From an uncultured Prevotellaceae bacterium (GTDB lineage Bacteria; Bacteroidota; Bacteroidia; Bacteroidales; Muribaculaceae), in contig ONKF01000024.1 of NCBI GenBank assembly GCA_900318335.1, positions 1 through 37,058 on the forward strand: DNA of 37,058 bases. The letters run 5' to 3'. Below are positions 1 through 9,716 of the stretch, in pieces (the first letter of the stretch is position 1; every line of letters begins with the position of its first letter). The position numbers were made by a program, and so were the translations under genes. The notes beneath the pieces are model-generated. The model ran no database searches. It was not told the origin of the DNA and was given only the letters and a program-made list of their open reading frames with translations.

Positions 1-384
1 CAACTCCAGTTTCTTGTTGGTCACAGCCTCGGCCGAACCGGTGTAAGAGGTCTTCTTGGCAGTACCATAGGCAACTACCATCACCTCGTCCAGAGCGGTG
101 CCATTGTCACTCATCGTGATGGCCATGTTAGGCTGAACGGGAAGTTCTTGGGTCTTATAACCCACATACGAAACCTTGAGGGTCTTGACATTGTAAGGAA
201 GATTGAGCGAGAACTCACCGTTTACATCGGTGGCCGCGCCGTTTCCTCCGCCAACGGGTTGTACCGTAGCACCAATGAGCGGTTCGCCATTGGGATCGGT
301 AACCTGTCCCCTCACTACTTGTTGGGCACTCATGCCCAGTGAGATAGCACAGATGGCTATCAGCAGCAGAAATAGCTTCTTCAT
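1..384 (-). CDS. SusC/RagA-family TonB-dependent outer-membrane receptor, N-terminal part (cut by window edge)
   Basis: The 128 visible codons start at ATG 384-382 and run off the left edge. The protein opens with a signal peptide (MKKLFLLLIAICAISLGMSA) ending just before QQVVRGQV. A carboxypeptidase-regulatory-like (CarboxypepD_reg) beta-sandwich follows, with GEPLIGATV and YVGYKTQEL, and then the junction DEVMVVAYGTAKK that leads into the TonB plug. This layout is diagnostic of SusC/RagA proteins, which import glycans or peptides across the outer membrane with a SusD lipoprotein partner. The partner and the 22-strand barrel lie outside the window, so the substrate cannot be told. Transcription likely starts at the promoter at 501-531, leaving a leader of about 110 bases. 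Confidence 0.93.
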   Translation of the reverse strand, partial: MKKLFLLLIAICAISLGMSAQQVVRGQVTDPNGEPLIGATVQPVGGGNGAATDVNGEFSLNLPYNVKTLKVSYVGYKTQELPVQPNMAITMSDNGTALDEVMVVAYGTAKKTSYTGSAEAVTNKKLEL

Positions 385-500
385 AAAATAGTGATGTTTA
401 TTAAATTAATATAATTAAAAAAATGTGTTCAAAATATCAGCTACATGTAAGGTCTCGAGGATGCGTTATTGATGGTCGCTATCGATATTTTACAAGTATG

Positions 501-531
501 CAAAAATATCAACAAATGTGAAATGGGCAAA
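501..531 (-). promoter_or_regulatory. promoter of the susC-like gene
   Basis: On the minus strand the -7 element TATTTTTG (508-501) matches the Bacteroidetes consensus TAnnTTTG. A -33 TTTG lies at 531-528 with a 19-base spacer. The start codon is at 384, so the leader is about 110 bases. Confidence 0.75.
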
Positions 532-701
532 ATAAATGGAAGATTTTAACTAAATCCCCTTGTTTTATATCTTTTTGGGTATTTTCAAAATGATTTGCTG
601 CCAAAATAGATTTTTCCATGTAAATACCTATTTAATGCACTGATAAATAGATAGTTTATATATTTTGACTGAAGAATTTACTTCACAATACTTCTTATTG
701 A

Positions 702-735
702 ATGAATGTTAAAAAAAACACCTTTTAACATTCAT
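702..735. repeat. 13-bp perfect inverted repeat with 8-base loop
   Basis: Arms ATGAATGTTAAAA (702-714) and TTTTAACATTCAT (723-735) are exact reverse complements. The site sits upstream of both divergent genes and is not followed by a clear gene end, so a regulatory or structural DNA role is as likely as termination. Confidence 0.7.
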
Positions 736-788
736 GTTTTAACTAAATTTTATGCCAAAATGCCCATATTTCATCGGTTTTATTGCCA

Positions 789-803
789 TAAATTGACAAT
801 TTA
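789..803. promoter_or_regulatory. palindrome TAAATTG-A-CAATTTA, possible operator
   Basis: Seven-base arms with a one-base centre form an exact palindrome about 120 bases upstream of the -7 box at 920-927. Dyads like this are often regulator sites. No regulator gene is adjacent, so the role is inferred only. Confidence 0.35.
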
Positions 804-919
804 GTGACCTGTTAATAACTTTTTTATCGCCGATCATATTCATTATCCAGGAACCGCCTGTTAAATATTCTGCAGAACATAGAAACAGAATAATCAATCG
901 CAATATGGAAAAATAGTCG

Positions 920-927
920 TACCTTTG
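920..927 (+). promoter_or_regulatory. -7 element of the RNA methyltransferase gene
   Basis: TACCTTTG matches TAnnTTTG. No good -33 TTG is visible at the right distance. Transcription would start near 932-936, downstream of the in-frame ATG at 925, which supports the ATG at 958 as the real start. Confidence 0.6.
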
Positions 928-957
928 TATGAACTATATCATCTCAACATAATAACT

Positions 958-1488
958 ATGTCTATAAAGAAATCGATGATGGAGCTGCACCGATTGGGTG
1001 TGGAAGATTATAAAAAGGTGGAGAAACTGCCGATTACTGTAGTGCTTGATAACGTGCGCAGTGAAATGAACGTGGGATCGGTGTTCCGCACAGCCGACGC
1101 TTTTCTTATCGAACGCATCATGCTGTGTGGCATCACGCCCCAGCCACCTAAACCCGAAATTCACAAGACAGCACTCGGTGCCGAAGAATCGGTTGAGTGG
1201 CAATTTTATCCCAATACGCTGCTTGCCATCAATCAACTCAAGCAAGAGGGCTACACCATCTGTTCTATAGAACAGGTGCACGACAGTGTGAGCCTTGAGC
1301 AATATGTCATTGAAAAAGAGCAAAAGGTGGCGATAGTCATGGGTAACGAGGTGAAAGGCGTCAGCCAGGAAGTGGTTGATGCCAGTGACCATTGTATCGA
1401 GATTCCTCAGCATGGAACCAAGCACTCATTAAATATATCGTGCTGCGCGGCAATCGTCATGTGGAAGTTCTACTCCGACCTCATTTAG
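958..1488 (+). CDS. SpoU/TrmH-family RNA 2'-O-methyltransferase
   Basis: This is a 176-residue SPOUT-class methyltransferase expected to methylate a ribose 2'-hydroxyl in tRNA or rRNA using S-adenosylmethionine. All three SpoU motifs are present: NVRSEMNVGSVFRTADAF (motif 1), VMGNEVKGVSQEV (motif 2) and IEIPQHGTKHSLNISCCAA (motif 3, the knotted cofactor-binding end). It lacks the N-terminal RNA-binding extension of RlmB-type enzymes, so it is a minimal-length member. An ATG at 925 would add 11 residues, but it overlaps the likely -7 box at 920-927, so I use 958. The exact target nucleotide cannot be read from the sequence. Confidence 0.9.
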   Translation: MSIKKSMMELHRLGVEDYKKVEKLPITVVLDNVRSEMNVGSVFRTADAFLIERIMLCGITPQPPKPEIHKTALGAEESVEWQFYPNTLLAINQLKQEGYTICSIEQVHDSVSLEQYVIEKEQKVAIVMGNEVKGVSQEVVDASDHCIEIPQHGTKHSLNISCCAAIVMWKFYSDLI

Positions 1489-1907
1489 ACTTTTAAATAA
1501 TCATTGTCAAAAAGCCTGTCAATAACTGTTGATAATTCATCAATAAAAAACAATAAAAAACACTTGACAAATTCAAATCAATGCTGATTAATCCATTTTG
1601 CATAAACACCAAAAAAGTTAGCACTAATTTTTTATTGTCATATAAACACGGTTTTCGACATGATTTGACAACTGAATCCGCAAGTTTTTATTAACTTTGC
1701 GGGTTGTTAACACCCTGTTAATTAATAGCCGAAAGTGCTATTATACAGCATTTAGGCTTGTTAATAAACTATCAATAACCCAAAAAGGGGTGTTGACAAG
1801 CCCATGAGGGCAATTGAGTCACAAAAAGTTTTCTACACAATTAACAGGCATTATTGTTGTAGTTAAATTTAAAGTTTTAAAAAATTAAAAACAAAATAAT
1901 ATATAAT
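1489..1907. other. AT-rich intergenic region with DnaA-box-like 9-mers; candidate replication origin or long nadA leader
   Basis: This 419-base gene-free stretch is strongly AT-rich and carries a set of same-orientation related 9-mers: TGTCAAAAA (1505-1513), TGTCAATAA (1517-1525), TGTTGATAA (1527-1535), TGTTAATAA (1759-1767) and TGTTGACAA (1791-1799). Read on the other strand, TTATCAACA is one base from the DnaA box TTATCCACA and the others are two or three away. A -7 box at 1692-1699 would start the nadA transcript and make the last ~200 bases its leader. The origin reading is inference. Confidence 0.35.
1692..1699 (+). promoter_or_regulatory. -7 element of the nadA transcript
   Basis: TAACTTTG matches TAnnTTTG. 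The nearest upstream TTTG (1664-1667) is 24 bases away, a little farther than usual. The resulting leader to the nadA start would be about 200 bases. Confidence 0.5.
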
Positions 1908-2894
1908 ATGAATGTTGAAAAAGGTTACGTTGATGCTCCTATTGAGGAGGGCATTGACCTGAGAGAGGAAATCCTGCGCTTGAAACGCGAGCGCAATGCT
2001 GTCATCATGGCTCACTACTACCAGCGCGAGGAAATCCAGCAGCTGGCCGACTACATCGGTGACAGCTTGGCACTGGCCCAGCTGGCAGCCAAGACCGACG
2101 TGCCCGTCATTATCCTGTGCGGTGTGCACTTCATGGGCGAGACCGCCAAGATCCTTTGTCCTGAAAAGACCGTCATCGTGCCCGACCTGAGTGCCGGCTG
2201 CTCGTTGGCCGACAGCTGCCCTGCCGATAAATTTGAAGAGTTTGTCAAGGCTCATCCCTATTACACGGTAATCAGCTATGTCAATACCAGCGCCGCCGTC
2301 AAGGCCGTGACCGATGTGGTGGTCACTTCTTCTAACGCCAAGGAGATTGTAGGCAGTCTGCCTCAGGATGAGAAAATCATCTTCGGCCCCGATCGCAACC
2401 TGGGTAACTATATCAACAGCATCACGGGTCGCGAGATGCTGCTCTGGGATGGTGCTTGCCATGTGCATGAGAAATTCAGCGCAGCCAAGCTTGCCGACCT
2501 CAAGCGTGAGCATCCCGAGGCCAAGGTGCTTGTTCACCCTGAGTGTCCCAAGCCTGTGCGCATCATGGCCGACAAGGTGGGTTCGACCCAGGCGCTGCTC
2601 AACTATGCTGTAGATAACGAGAGTCAGGAGTTCATCGTGTGCACCGAGAGCGGTATCCTGTTTGAGATGCAGCGTCGTTGTCCCGAAAAGACTTTCATCC
2701 CTGCACCGCCCGAGGATGGCACATGTGCCTGCAACGAGTGTGAGTACATGAAGCTTATTACCCTCGAGAAACTGTACAATTCACTCAAGTATATGGCTCC
2801 CGAGATTGAGGTGGATAGTGATATTGCTGAGCGTGCTGTTAGACCTATCCAGCGCATGCTTGACATATCCCGCGACCTGGGCATTATCAAGTAA
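1908..2894 (+). CDS. nadA: quinolinate synthase NadA
   Basis: NadA condenses iminoaspartate with dihydroxyacetone phosphate to quinolinate, the [4Fe-4S]-dependent step of de novo NAD synthesis in the cytoplasm. The 328-residue protein has the family's three-fold repeat. Recognisable segments are VIMAHYYQREEIQQLADY, ILCGVHFMGETAKILCP (C71, likely first cluster ligand), FGPDRNLGNYI, the GACHVHEKF segment (second Cys), HPECPKPV and CACNECEYMKL (third Cys region). The length is normal for the family. The nadB and nadC partners are not in this window. It is followed after 33 bases by the peroxidase gene, so the two may be co-transcribed with leuS. Confidence 0.97.
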   Translation: MNVEKGYVDAPIEEGIDLREEILRLKRERNAVIMAHYYQREEIQQLADYIGDSLALAQLAAKTDVPVIILCGVHFMGETAKILCPEKTVIVPDLSAGCSLADSCPADKFEEFVKAHPYYTVISYVNTSAAVKAVTDVVVTSSNAKEIVGSLPQDEKIIFGPDRNLGNYINSITGREMLLWDGACHVHEKFSAAKLADLKREHPEAKVLVHPECPKPVRIMADKVGSTQALLNYAVDNESQEFIVCTESGILFEMQRRCPEKTFIPAPPEDGTCACNECEYMKLITLEKLYNSLKYMAPEIEVDSDIAERAVRPIQRMLDISRDLGIIK

Positions 2895-2927
2895 AGCTAT
2901 ATTCATGACCAGATAATTCAAGCATAT

Positions 2928-3533
2928 ATGAAAAAGATCAGTCTATTATCAGTATTAATTATAATTAATGTATTCAGCATTATGGCACAGAACGTATATG
3001 ATTTTACTGTTAAGGACCGTCGTGGAAACGACGTGTCATTAGCCGATTATAAGGGCAAAGTGCTATTGATTGTCAATACCGCTACCCGTTGTGGTTTTAC
3101 TCCGCAATACGAGGAACTGGAAGCACTATATAAGAACTATAAGGACCAGGGTCTTGAAATTCTTGACTTTCCCTGCAATCAGTTTGGAGAGCAGGCTCCT
3201 GGCACCGAAGAGGAAATTTATCAGTTCTGCACCCTTAATTATGGCACCGAGTTTCCCCAGTTCAAGAAAATCGAGGTCAATGGCGAGAATGAGTCTCCGC
3301 TCTTCACCTTCCTGAAGTCCCAACAGGGTTTCAAGGGTTTCGATAAGAATCACAAAATCGGTGCCTTGCTCGATGATATGCTGACCAAAAATGACCCCGA
3401 CTATGCCAGCAAACCCGACATCAAGTGGAACTTTACCAAGTTCCTTATTGACCGTGAGGGCAACGTGGTGGATCGTTACGAGCCCACTACCGACTGCAAG
3501 GTGATCGAGGAAAATATTAAGAAACTTCTCTAA
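2928..3533 (+). CDS. secreted glutathione-peroxidase-like thiol peroxidase
   Basis: This 201-residue member of the glutathione peroxidase family likely reduces hydroperoxides, using thioredoxin-type reductants as most bacterial cysteine homologues do. The catalytic Cys is C55 in [12 protein letters not shown], Gln is Q85 in FPCNQFG, and the Trp lies in KWNFTKFL. C101 in FCTLNYG sits where the resolving Cys of thioredoxin-dependent members is found. A hydrophobic N-terminal segment (residues 4-18) ending at MAQN looks like a signal peptide without a lipobox, so export to the periplasm is likely. The gene sits 33 bases after nadA and 23 bases before leuS. Confidence 0.9.
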   Translation: MKKISLLSVLIIINVFSIMAQNVYDFTVKDRRGNDVSLADYKGKVLLIVNTATRCGFTPQYEELEALYKNYKDQGLEILDFPCNQFGEQAPGTEEEIYQFCTLNYGTEFPQFKKIEVNGENESPLFTFLKSQQGFKGFDKNHKIGALLDDMLTKNDPDYASKPDIKWNFTKFLIDREGNVVDRYEPTTDCKVIEENIKKLL

Positions 3534-3556
3534 ACATTAAACTATAAACTCAGTAA

Positions 3557-6328
3557 ATGGAATATAACTATAAAGACATAGAAAAAAAGTGGCAACAGTA
3601 TTGGCGTGATCATCACACCTATAAATGTGAAATTGACAATAGCCGTCCTAAATTTTATGTGCTGGACATGTTTCCCTATCCTTCGGGAGCAGGTCTGCAT
3701 GTGGGACATCCGCTGGGCTACATTGCCAGTGACATTTATGCCCGCTACAAGCGCTTGAAGGGCTTCAACGTGTTGCACCCCATGGGCTATGATGCCTATG
3801 GTCTGCCCGCCGAGCAATATGCCATCCAGACGGGTCAACATCCTGAAATCACCACTAATCAGAATATTGCACGTTATCGTGAGCAATTGGACAAAATAGG
3901 TTTCTGCTACGATTGGGACCGCGAAGTGCGCACCTGTGACCCCATTTACTATAAGTGGACACAGTGGGCTTTCTTGAAGATGTTCAAGAGCTATTACAAT
4001 ACCGAACTCGACAAGGCACGTCCCATCGAGGAACTGGTGGCTCATTTCGAGAAGCATGGAACCCAGGACTGCAATGCCCATACCAACAGTACCGATGAGT
4101 TTACTGCCGACGAGTGGAACGCTATGACCCAGGTGCAGCGCAACGATGTACTCATGAATTATCGCATCGCCTACTTGGGCAACACGATGGTCAACTGGTG
4201 TCCAAAGTTGGGTACTGTGCTGGCTAACGACGAGGTGTCCGAGGGCGTATCGGTGCGTGGCGGTTATCCCGTTGAGCAGAAGATGATGAGCCAGTGGTGC
4301 CTGCGCGTGTCGGCCTATGCCGGACGCCTGCTGCGCGATCTGGATACCCTCGAGTGGACCGAGTCCATCAAGGAAACCCAGCGCAACTGGATCGGTTACA
4401 GCGAGGGTGCCGAGATGACTTTCCCCATCGCCGACAGTGACAAGAGCCTGTTGATTTTTACCACCAGGGCCGACACCATCTTCGGTGTGACTTTCATGGT
4501 ACTGGCTCCCGAGAGCATCTATGTTGACGATGTGGTGACTGCCGATCAACGTGCCGCTGTCGATGCCTATCTCGACGAGGTGAAGCATAAGACCGAACGC
4601 GAGCGCATGATTGAAAAGAAGGTGAGCGGTGTGTTCACCGGCAGTTATGCGGTCAATCCCATCACGGGCAAGAATATACCTATATATATAAGTGACTATG
4701 TGCTTGCCGGCTACGGTACGGGTGCCATCATGGCGGTTCCTGCCCATGACAGCCGCGACTATGCATTTGCCAAGCACTTTGATTTGCCCATCATCCCGTT
4801 GATCGAGGGTGCCGACATCAGTGAGGAAAGCTTTGACGCCAAAGAGGGCATTATGGCCAACTCATCCAACGAGCGCTTGCAGCTTAATGGCTTGCAGGTT
4901 AAGGAAGCGATTGCCAAGACCAAGCAGTATATTGAGGAAGCCGGCATAGGCCATGTGAAGGTGAATTACCGCTTGAGGGATGCCATCTTCAGCCGTCAAC
5001 GCTATTGGGGAGAGCCTTTCCCCATCTACTATGATGAGAATAATCAGCCTCAGTCACTTGACGAGAGTCAGCTGCCCTTGCAGTTGCCCGAGGTGGACAA
5101 GTTCTTGCCCACCGAGACGGGTGAACCTCCCCTGGGCCGTGCCAAGGGTTGGGTGACTACCGACGGTTATCCCTTGGAATTGAACACCATGCCCGGCTTT
5201 GCAGGTTCGTCGGCCTACTATCTTCGCTACATGGATCCGCATAACGACAAGGAACTTGTCTCGCATGAGGCCAATGAATACTGGCGTCAGGTGGACCTCT
5301 ATGTGGGAGGTACCGAGCATGCAACGGGTCACTTGATTTACAGCCGTTTCTGGAACAAGTTCCTCTATGACTACGGTTATGTGTGCGAGTTTGAACCGTT
5401 CCGCAAACTCGTCAACCAAGGTATGATCCAGGGCCGCAGCAACTTTGTTTACCGCATCAAGGACACCAACAAGTTTGTTTCGTTCAATCTCAAGAAAGAC
5501 TATGATGTGACTCCCATCCACGTGGATGTCAATATTGTGGACAAAGACGCGCTCGACATTGAGAAATTCCGCGCATGGCGTCCCGAATTCAAGGATGCCG
5601 AGTTCATTCTTGAGAACGGCAAGTACATCTGCGGTTGGGCAATCGAGAAAATGTCCAAGTCGATGTTTAACGTTGTCAATCCCGATGACATCGTGGATAA
5701 CTATGGTGCCGACACGTTGCGCCTGTATGAGATGTTCCTGGGTCCCGTTGAGGCCAGCAAGCCCTGGGACACCAATGGTATAGATGGTGTGAACCGTTTC
5801 CTCAAGCGCTTGTGGGCATTGTTCTACAAGGGCGAAACCATGCAACTCATCGATGAGAAACCCAGTGCCGAGGCTCTCAAGTCGCTGCACAAACTCATCA
5901 AGAAGGTGAGCGGAGACATCGAAACCTTCAGTTACAACACCTCGGTGGCTGCCTTCATGATCTGTGTCAATGAGTTGACCAGCATGAAGTGCCGCTCTCG
6001 CGAGATCTATGAGCCGCTGGTAGTGCTGTTGGCACCGTTCGCTCCCCACATTGCCGAGGAACTGTGGCACGTGCTGGGTCATGACACCACGGTGTGTGAC
6101 GCCCAGTGGCCCACTTGGAACGAGGAATACTTGAAGGAATCGACGGTGAAATATGCCGTCTCGTTCAATGGCAAGTCTCGCTATACCATCGAGGTTCCTG
6201 CTGATGCCGATGAAGAAGAAGTGAAGCGCATCGCACTCGCTGATGCAGGAGCCGAACGCTGGCTCGACGGCAAGCAGCCCAGGAAGATTATCTTCGTTAA
6301 AAACAAGCTTGTCAACGTCGTTGTATAA
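3557..6328 (+). CDS. leuS: leucyl-tRNA synthetase
   Basis: This cytoplasmic class Ia synthetase charges tRNA-Leu. The HIGH-type signature is HVGH (about residues 48-51, in [16 protein letters not shown]) and the KMSKS loop is at residues 698-702. A CP1 editing domain lies between, with [14 protein letters not shown] and an AVPAHDSRD segment. At 923 residues it is longer than the usual ~860. Extra sequence is visible near residues 155-195 (a charged stretch around [17 protein letters not shown]), which may be a lineage insertion. The end of the gene is followed by the inverted repeat at 6337-6401. Confidence 0.98.
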   Translation: MEYNYKDIEKKWQQYWRDHHTYKCEIDNSRPKFYVLDMFPYPSGAGLHVGHPLGYIASDIYARYKRLKGFNVLHPMGYDAYGLPAEQYAIQTGQHPEITTNQNIARYREQLDKIGFCYDWDREVRTCDPIYYKWTQWAFLKMFKSYYNTELDKARPIEELVAHFEKHGTQDCNAHTNSTDEFTADEWNAMTQVQRNDVLMNYRIAYLGNTMVNWCPKLGTVLANDEVSEGVSVRGGYPVEQKMMSQWCLRVSAYAGRLLRDLDTLEWTESIKETQRNWIGYSEGAEMTFPIADSDKSLLIFTTRADTIFGVTFMVLAPESIYVDDVVTADQRAAVDAYLDEVKHKTERERMIEKKVSGVFTGSYAVNPITGKNIPIYISDYVLAGYGTGAIMAVPAHDSRDYAFAKHFDLPIIPLIEGADISEESFDAKEGIMANSSNERLQLNGLQVKEAIAKTKQYIEEAGIGHVKVNYRLRDAIFSRQRYWGEPFPIYYDENNQPQSLDESQLPLQLPEVDKFLPTETGEPPLGRAKGWVTTDGYPLELNTMPGFAGSSAYYLRYMDPHNDKELVSHEANEYWRQVDLYVGGTEHATGHLIYSRFWNKFLYDYGYVCEFEPFRKLVNQGMIQGRSNFVYRIKDTNKFVSFNLKKDYDVTPIHVDVNIVDKDALDIEKFRAWRPEFKDAEFILENGKYICGWAIEKMSKSMFNVVNPDDIVDNYGADTLRLYEMFLGPVEASKPWDTNGIDGVNRFLKRLWALFYKGETMQLIDEKPSAEALKSLHKLIKKVSGDIETFSYNTSVAAFMICVNELTSMKCRSREIYEPLVVLLAPFAPHIAEELWHVLGHDTTVCDAQWPTWNEEYLKESTVKYAVSFNGKSRYTIEVPADADEEEVKRIALADAGAERWLDGKQPRKIIFVKNKLVNVVV

Positions 6329-6336
6329 CCAACCCT

Positions 6337-6401
6337 AAACTACGAATTACGCGAATTATACTATAGATATCCATAAGTTTAATTCGTGTAATTCGTAGTT
6401 T
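6337..6401. repeat. 22-bp near-perfect inverted repeat built of 9-base tandem units
   Basis: Arms at 6337-6358 and 6380-6401 pair along their whole length with one G:U-type mismatch and a 21-base loop. Each arm contains two 9-base units: TACGAATTA then CGCGAATTA (6341-6358), and TAATTCGTG then TAATTCGTA (6380-6397). It lies between leuS and rdgB and could act as a 3'-end hairpin or be a small dispersed repeat. Confidence 0.75.
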
Positions 6402-6422
6402 ATAATATGATTGTTTGGAGAA

Positions 6423-7007
6423 ATGAAAAAGATCGTTTTTGCTACCAATAATCCACACAAGTTACAAGAACTGCGTCAGATGCTGGGCGACCGCTATGAG
6501 ATATTAGGTCTTAATGATATAGGTTGTCATGAGGACATACCCGAAACTGGCGATTTCATCGAGGAAAATGCCCAGATTAAGGCCCGTTATGTCAAGGAGC
6601 ATTACGGCTTTGACTGCTTCAGCGACGATACGGGTCTGGAGATTGACGCCATGAACGGAGAGCCTGGTGTGCGTTCGGCGCGCTTTGCAGGCCCTGGCCA
6701 TAACAGCGAGGCCAATATCGATAAGGTGCTTTTCAGGATGCTGGGCGTTACCAAGAGGACTGCCCGTTTCCGCACCGCCATTGCTTTGCTGCAGGGCAAT
6801 GAAATGCACATGTTTGAAGGCAAGGTCGAGGGTGTGATTCTTACCGAGCGCCGTGGCCAGGGTGGTTTTGGCTACGATAGCATTTTCCAGCCTCTCGAGG
6901 GTGACGGAAGCACTTTTGCCCAGATGTCGCCTGAGGAAAAGAACCGCATCAGCCACCGTGGCCGTGCTGTCGCCCGCCTGGTGGAATTTCTCAACAGTCA
7001 GCAATAG
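6423..7007 (+). CDS. rdgB: RdgB/HAM1-type non-canonical purine NTP pyrophosphatase
   Basis: This cytoplasmic house-cleaning enzyme hydrolyses dITP, ITP and XTP to the monophosphate, keeping deaminated purines out of DNA and RNA. The 194-residue protein shows the family signatures FATNNPHKLQEL at the start, SDDTGLEIDAMNGEPGVRSARFAG around the catalytic Asp (conserved SDDTGL), GFGYDSIFQP, and the C-terminal SHRGRAVARL. The ATG at 6423 has GGAG just before it. An in-frame TTG at 6411 would add four residues and is less likely. It is the first gene of the menaquinone cluster, 14 bases before menF. Confidence 0.95.
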   Translation: MKKIVFATNNPHKLQELRQMLGDRYEILGLNDIGCHEDIPETGDFIEENAQIKARYVKEHYGFDCFSDDTGLEIDAMNGEPGVRSARFAGPGHNSEANIDKVLFRMLGVTKRTARFRTAIALLQGNEMHMFEGKVEGVILTERRGQGGFGYDSIFQPLEGDGSTFAQMSPEEKNRISHRGRAVARLVEFLNSQQ

Positions 7008-7021
7008 TTTATTGAGTAGCA

Positions 7022-8047
7022 TTGGATTCATTCGCCATATACCGCTTACCGCACGCCAGTGATTATAAGCTGGTGGGGCAGAGTGGTGTGCCATCCTCAT
7101 TACCGTCATTAAAACTGATAGGTGACGGGTGTGGTTTTGTCATCGCCCCTTTCTTTTCAGGCGATGGCTCCCATATCATCCTGCTGCGGCCCGATGTATT
7201 GAAGAGATGCACCCGTGATGAATTGGCAAGGATGAATCTGTCCTGCGACCTCACTGTCGATAATGAGCCTGTCATGAACCAGGGCAGGGAGGTATATCAT
7301 GAGGATTTTTCCCGATTTCATCGGGCTTTTTCGGCCACTGGTATCCAGAAACTGGTTCTTGCTCGCAGTTTGGATATAGCTCATCAGGCCACGCGTCCCG
7401 TTGACCTTTTCCTGAAGGCTTGTGATCGCTATCCCGATGCATTTGTGACCCTGTTCTCGGCTCCACAGTGCGGCACATGGCTTGTGGCAACCCCCGAAGT
7501 TCTACTTGCCCGAGATGGTAACGGCTGGCACACGATGGCGCTGGCAGGCACCATGCGCTACAGTGAGAATCTGCCTCAATGGAGCGAAAAAAACATACAT
7601 GAGCAGGCTTATGTGGCGCAATACATCAAGGAATGTCTGGCCCGTTACAGCGATAAAGTGGAAATGACAGGGCCTTACACCACCCGTGCCGGTAATCTGG
7701 TGCATCTGCGTACCGATTTCTCATTCACACTGGGTGATGATGTGCATTTGGGAGAATTGCTCGACAACTTGCATCCCACGCCCGCCGTGTGCGGATTGCC
7801 CAAGCAGGAGGCTTATCGTTTTATCCTTGATAATGAATCGTGTGACCGCAGCTATTACAGCGGTTTTTCGGGTCCTCTCAATCTGGTGGGCGACACAGCG
7901 CTGTTTGTCTCGCTGCGCTGCATGCGCATCATGAGTGACCGTTACCGTCTCTATGCCGGTGGGGGCATACTGCCCCAAAGCGAGGAAGCCATGGAGTGGG
8001 ACGAAACGGCAGCCAAGATGCAGTCTATGTTATCAATAATTGATTAG
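7022..8047 (+). CDS. menF: isochorismate synthase MenF
   Basis: MenF converts chorismate to isochorismate, the entry step of menaquinone synthesis. The 341-residue chorismate-binding enzyme has the C-terminal catalytic signatures: ALAGTMRYSENLPQWSEKN, HPTPAVCGLPKQEAY, YYSGFSGPL and YAGGGILPQSEEAMEWDET. The start is a TTG at 7022; an in-frame stop lies at 7013-7015 and no ATG is available nearby, and the reading MDSFAIYRLPHASDY looks natural. It is shorter at the N terminus than the E. coli enzyme. The gene ends 6 bases before menD. Confidence 0.93.
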   Translation: MDSFAIYRLPHASDYKLVGQSGVPSSLPSLKLIGDGCGFVIAPFFSGDGSHIILLRPDVLKRCTRDELARMNLSCDLTVDNEPVMNQGREVYHEDFSRFHRAFSATGIQKLVLARSLDIAHQATRPVDLFLKACDRYPDAFVTLFSAPQCGTWLVATPEVLLARDGNGWHTMALAGTMRYSENLPQWSEKNIHEQAYVAQYIKECLARYSDKVEMTGPYTTRAGNLVHLRTDFSFTLGDDVHLGELLDNLHPTPAVCGLPKQEAYRFILDNESCDRSYYSGFSGPLNLVGDTALFVSLRCMRIMSDRYRLYAGGGILPQSEEAMEWDETAAKMQSMLSIID

Positions 8048-8053
8048 ATAATA

Positions 8054-9703
8054 ATGAGTTATAGCGACAAGGAGAATATCAATATCCTATGTGCGGTGAT
8101 GCTTGGTCATGGCATTACTCATGCTGTGGTATGTCCTGGCTCACGCAATGCCCCCATCGTGCACAACCTGAATGAGTGTCCGCAGGTGAATTGCTATCCT
8201 GTGACCGACGAGCGCAGTGCTGGATTTTTTTCCTTGGGTATGGCTGAACAGTTAAAAAAGCCTGTGGCTGTGGTTGTTACGTCGGGAACAGCATTACTCG
8301 ACCTGGCTCCCGCTGTGGCCGAGGCACGGCATCGTCACTTGCCCCTGGTGGTCATCAGTGCCGACCGTCCCATGGCCCACATCGGCCAGCAGATGGGACA
8401 GACCATTGATCAGTCGGCTTGCTTGTCGCGTTTCACTCTGATGAATGTGAACCTTGTCGAGCCTCATGATGAACTCACGCGCTGGCACTGCAACCGCATG
8501 GCCAACGAAGCGATGATTGCTGCATGGCAGGGTGGTCCAGTACACGTCAATGTGCCCTATGATGAGCCGCTGTTTCATTTCACAGTGCCGTCATTGCCCG
8601 CTCAGCGCATCATCAGTTCTATAGGGTTTTCGGTCGATGAAACCGCACTTTTTGAGATTTTAAGACCCGTCACGGCAGCCCGCCGTCCCATGCTGGTTAT
8701 CGGCCAGATGCCTCGGGATGTGGTTACCCGTGAAACGATAGACCAATTGAAGCCCCATGTGGCAATACTTGTCGAGGCCTTAGGTGCCGATGGAGGCGGA
8801 GTGCCCTTTGACGAATTGCTGCCTATCATCGAGAATAATCCCGATTTTTCACCTGATTGCGTCATCTATATGGGTGGCACGCTGGTGAGCAAACGTATCA
8901 AAGTCTATCTGCGCCGTTTGGACAGTGTGCCCATGATTCAAGTGAGCGATGACGGTGAGATTCATGACACCTTCGGTCACTTGACCCAAGTGATGAATTG
9001 TCAGCCTCATGTTGCTTTACAGGCATTGGCCCACTTGCTGGATAAAGAGCAGGATAATGCCTTTGCCAAACTTTGGAACGAGGCCCTGGACCAAGTAAAA
9101 CAGCAGTTTGAGAGTTTTAGGCCCGATTTCTCCCAGTTGCTGGCAGTAAAGCTGGCCATGCAGTCTGTCAGGGAGTTTGATGCGCCGTTTGTGCTGCATT
9201 TCGCCAACAGCCAGCCCGTGCGCCTTGCCAATATGTTCGCGCGTCAGCACGTGTGCTGTAACCGTGGAGTGAATGGCATCGAAGGGACAACATCGGCTGC
9301 TGCAGGTTGTGCCGCGGTAACCGATGACCGAGTGCTCTGCGTGACGGGTGACCTGAGTTTCTTCTATGATCAGAATGCGCTGTGGAACAGTAATCTGCGA
9401 GGCAATCTGCGCATCCTGCTGCTCAACAATGGCGGTGGCGGCATCTTCTCACAATTGCCTGGCCTTGAAGCCTCTCCCGCCCGCGACTCGATGATTGCGG
9501 CAGGCCACGCAACTCATGCTCAGGGCTGTTGCAGCCAGCATGGCGTGGAATACCGTGCCGCCCACGGGAGTGAGGACTTGTTCAGTGGCATTACCTGGCT
9601 CATCCAGGACGAGAGCAAGCGGCCCCGATTGCTCGAGGTTGTCACCGATGTGGAGCGTGACCGACGCGTGTGGCAACAGGCAGTATCAACGATAATAATC
9701 TGA
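8054..9703 (+). CDS. menD: SEPHCHC synthase MenD
   Basis: MenD is a thiamine-diphosphate enzyme that adds the succinic semialdehyde unit from 2-oxoglutarate to isochorismate. The 549-residue protein starts with [12 protein letters not shown] and [15 protein letters not shown], which includes the ThDP-activating Glu. It continues with [17 protein letters not shown] and ends with [16 protein letters not shown] and [13 protein letters not shown], the cofactor diphosphate-binding part. The length is normal. It is translated right after menF and 13 bases before menB. Confidence 0.97.
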   Translation: MSYSDKENINILCAVMLGHGITHAVVCPGSRNAPIVHNLNECPQVNCYPVTDERSAGFFSLGMAEQLKKPVAVVVTSGTALLDLAPAVAEARHRHLPLVVISADRPMAHIGQQMGQTIDQSACLSRFTLMNVNLVEPHDELTRWHCNRMANEAMIAAWQGGPVHVNVPYDEPLFHFTVPSLPAQRIISSIGFSVDETALFEILRPVTAARRPMLVIGQMPRDVVTRETIDQLKPHVAILVEALGADGGGVPFDELLPIIENNPDFSPDCVIYMGGTLVSKRIKVYLRRLDSVPMIQVSDDGEIHDTFGHLTQVMNCQPHVALQALAHLLDKEQDNAFAKLWNEALDQVKQQFESFRPDFSQLLAVKLAMQSVREFDAPFVLHFANSQPVRLANMFARQHVCCNRGVNGIEGTTSAAAGCAAVTDDRVLCVTGDLSFFYDQNALWNSNLRGNLRILLLNNGGGGIFSQLPGLEASPARDSMIAAGHATHAQGCCSQHGVEYRAAHGSEDLFSGITWLIQDESKRPRLLEVVTDVERDRRVWQQAVSTIII

Positions 9704-9716
9704 AAAATATAGACTT

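Larger units (their letters stand above)
385..957. other. AT-rich divergent intergenic region between susC-like gene and RNA methyltransferase gene
   Basis: This 573-base gene-free stretch carries the susC-like promoter (501-531, minus) and the -7 box of the methyltransferase gene (920-927, plus). It also holds a 13-bp perfect inverted repeat (702-714/723-735) and a 7-bp palindrome (789-803). I found no open frame with protein-like features. Confidence 0.8.

Noticed and set aside
3542-4777. 411-codon open frame on the minus strand opposite leuS
   Set aside because: Shadow of leuS, which has full synthetase motifs in the other strand.
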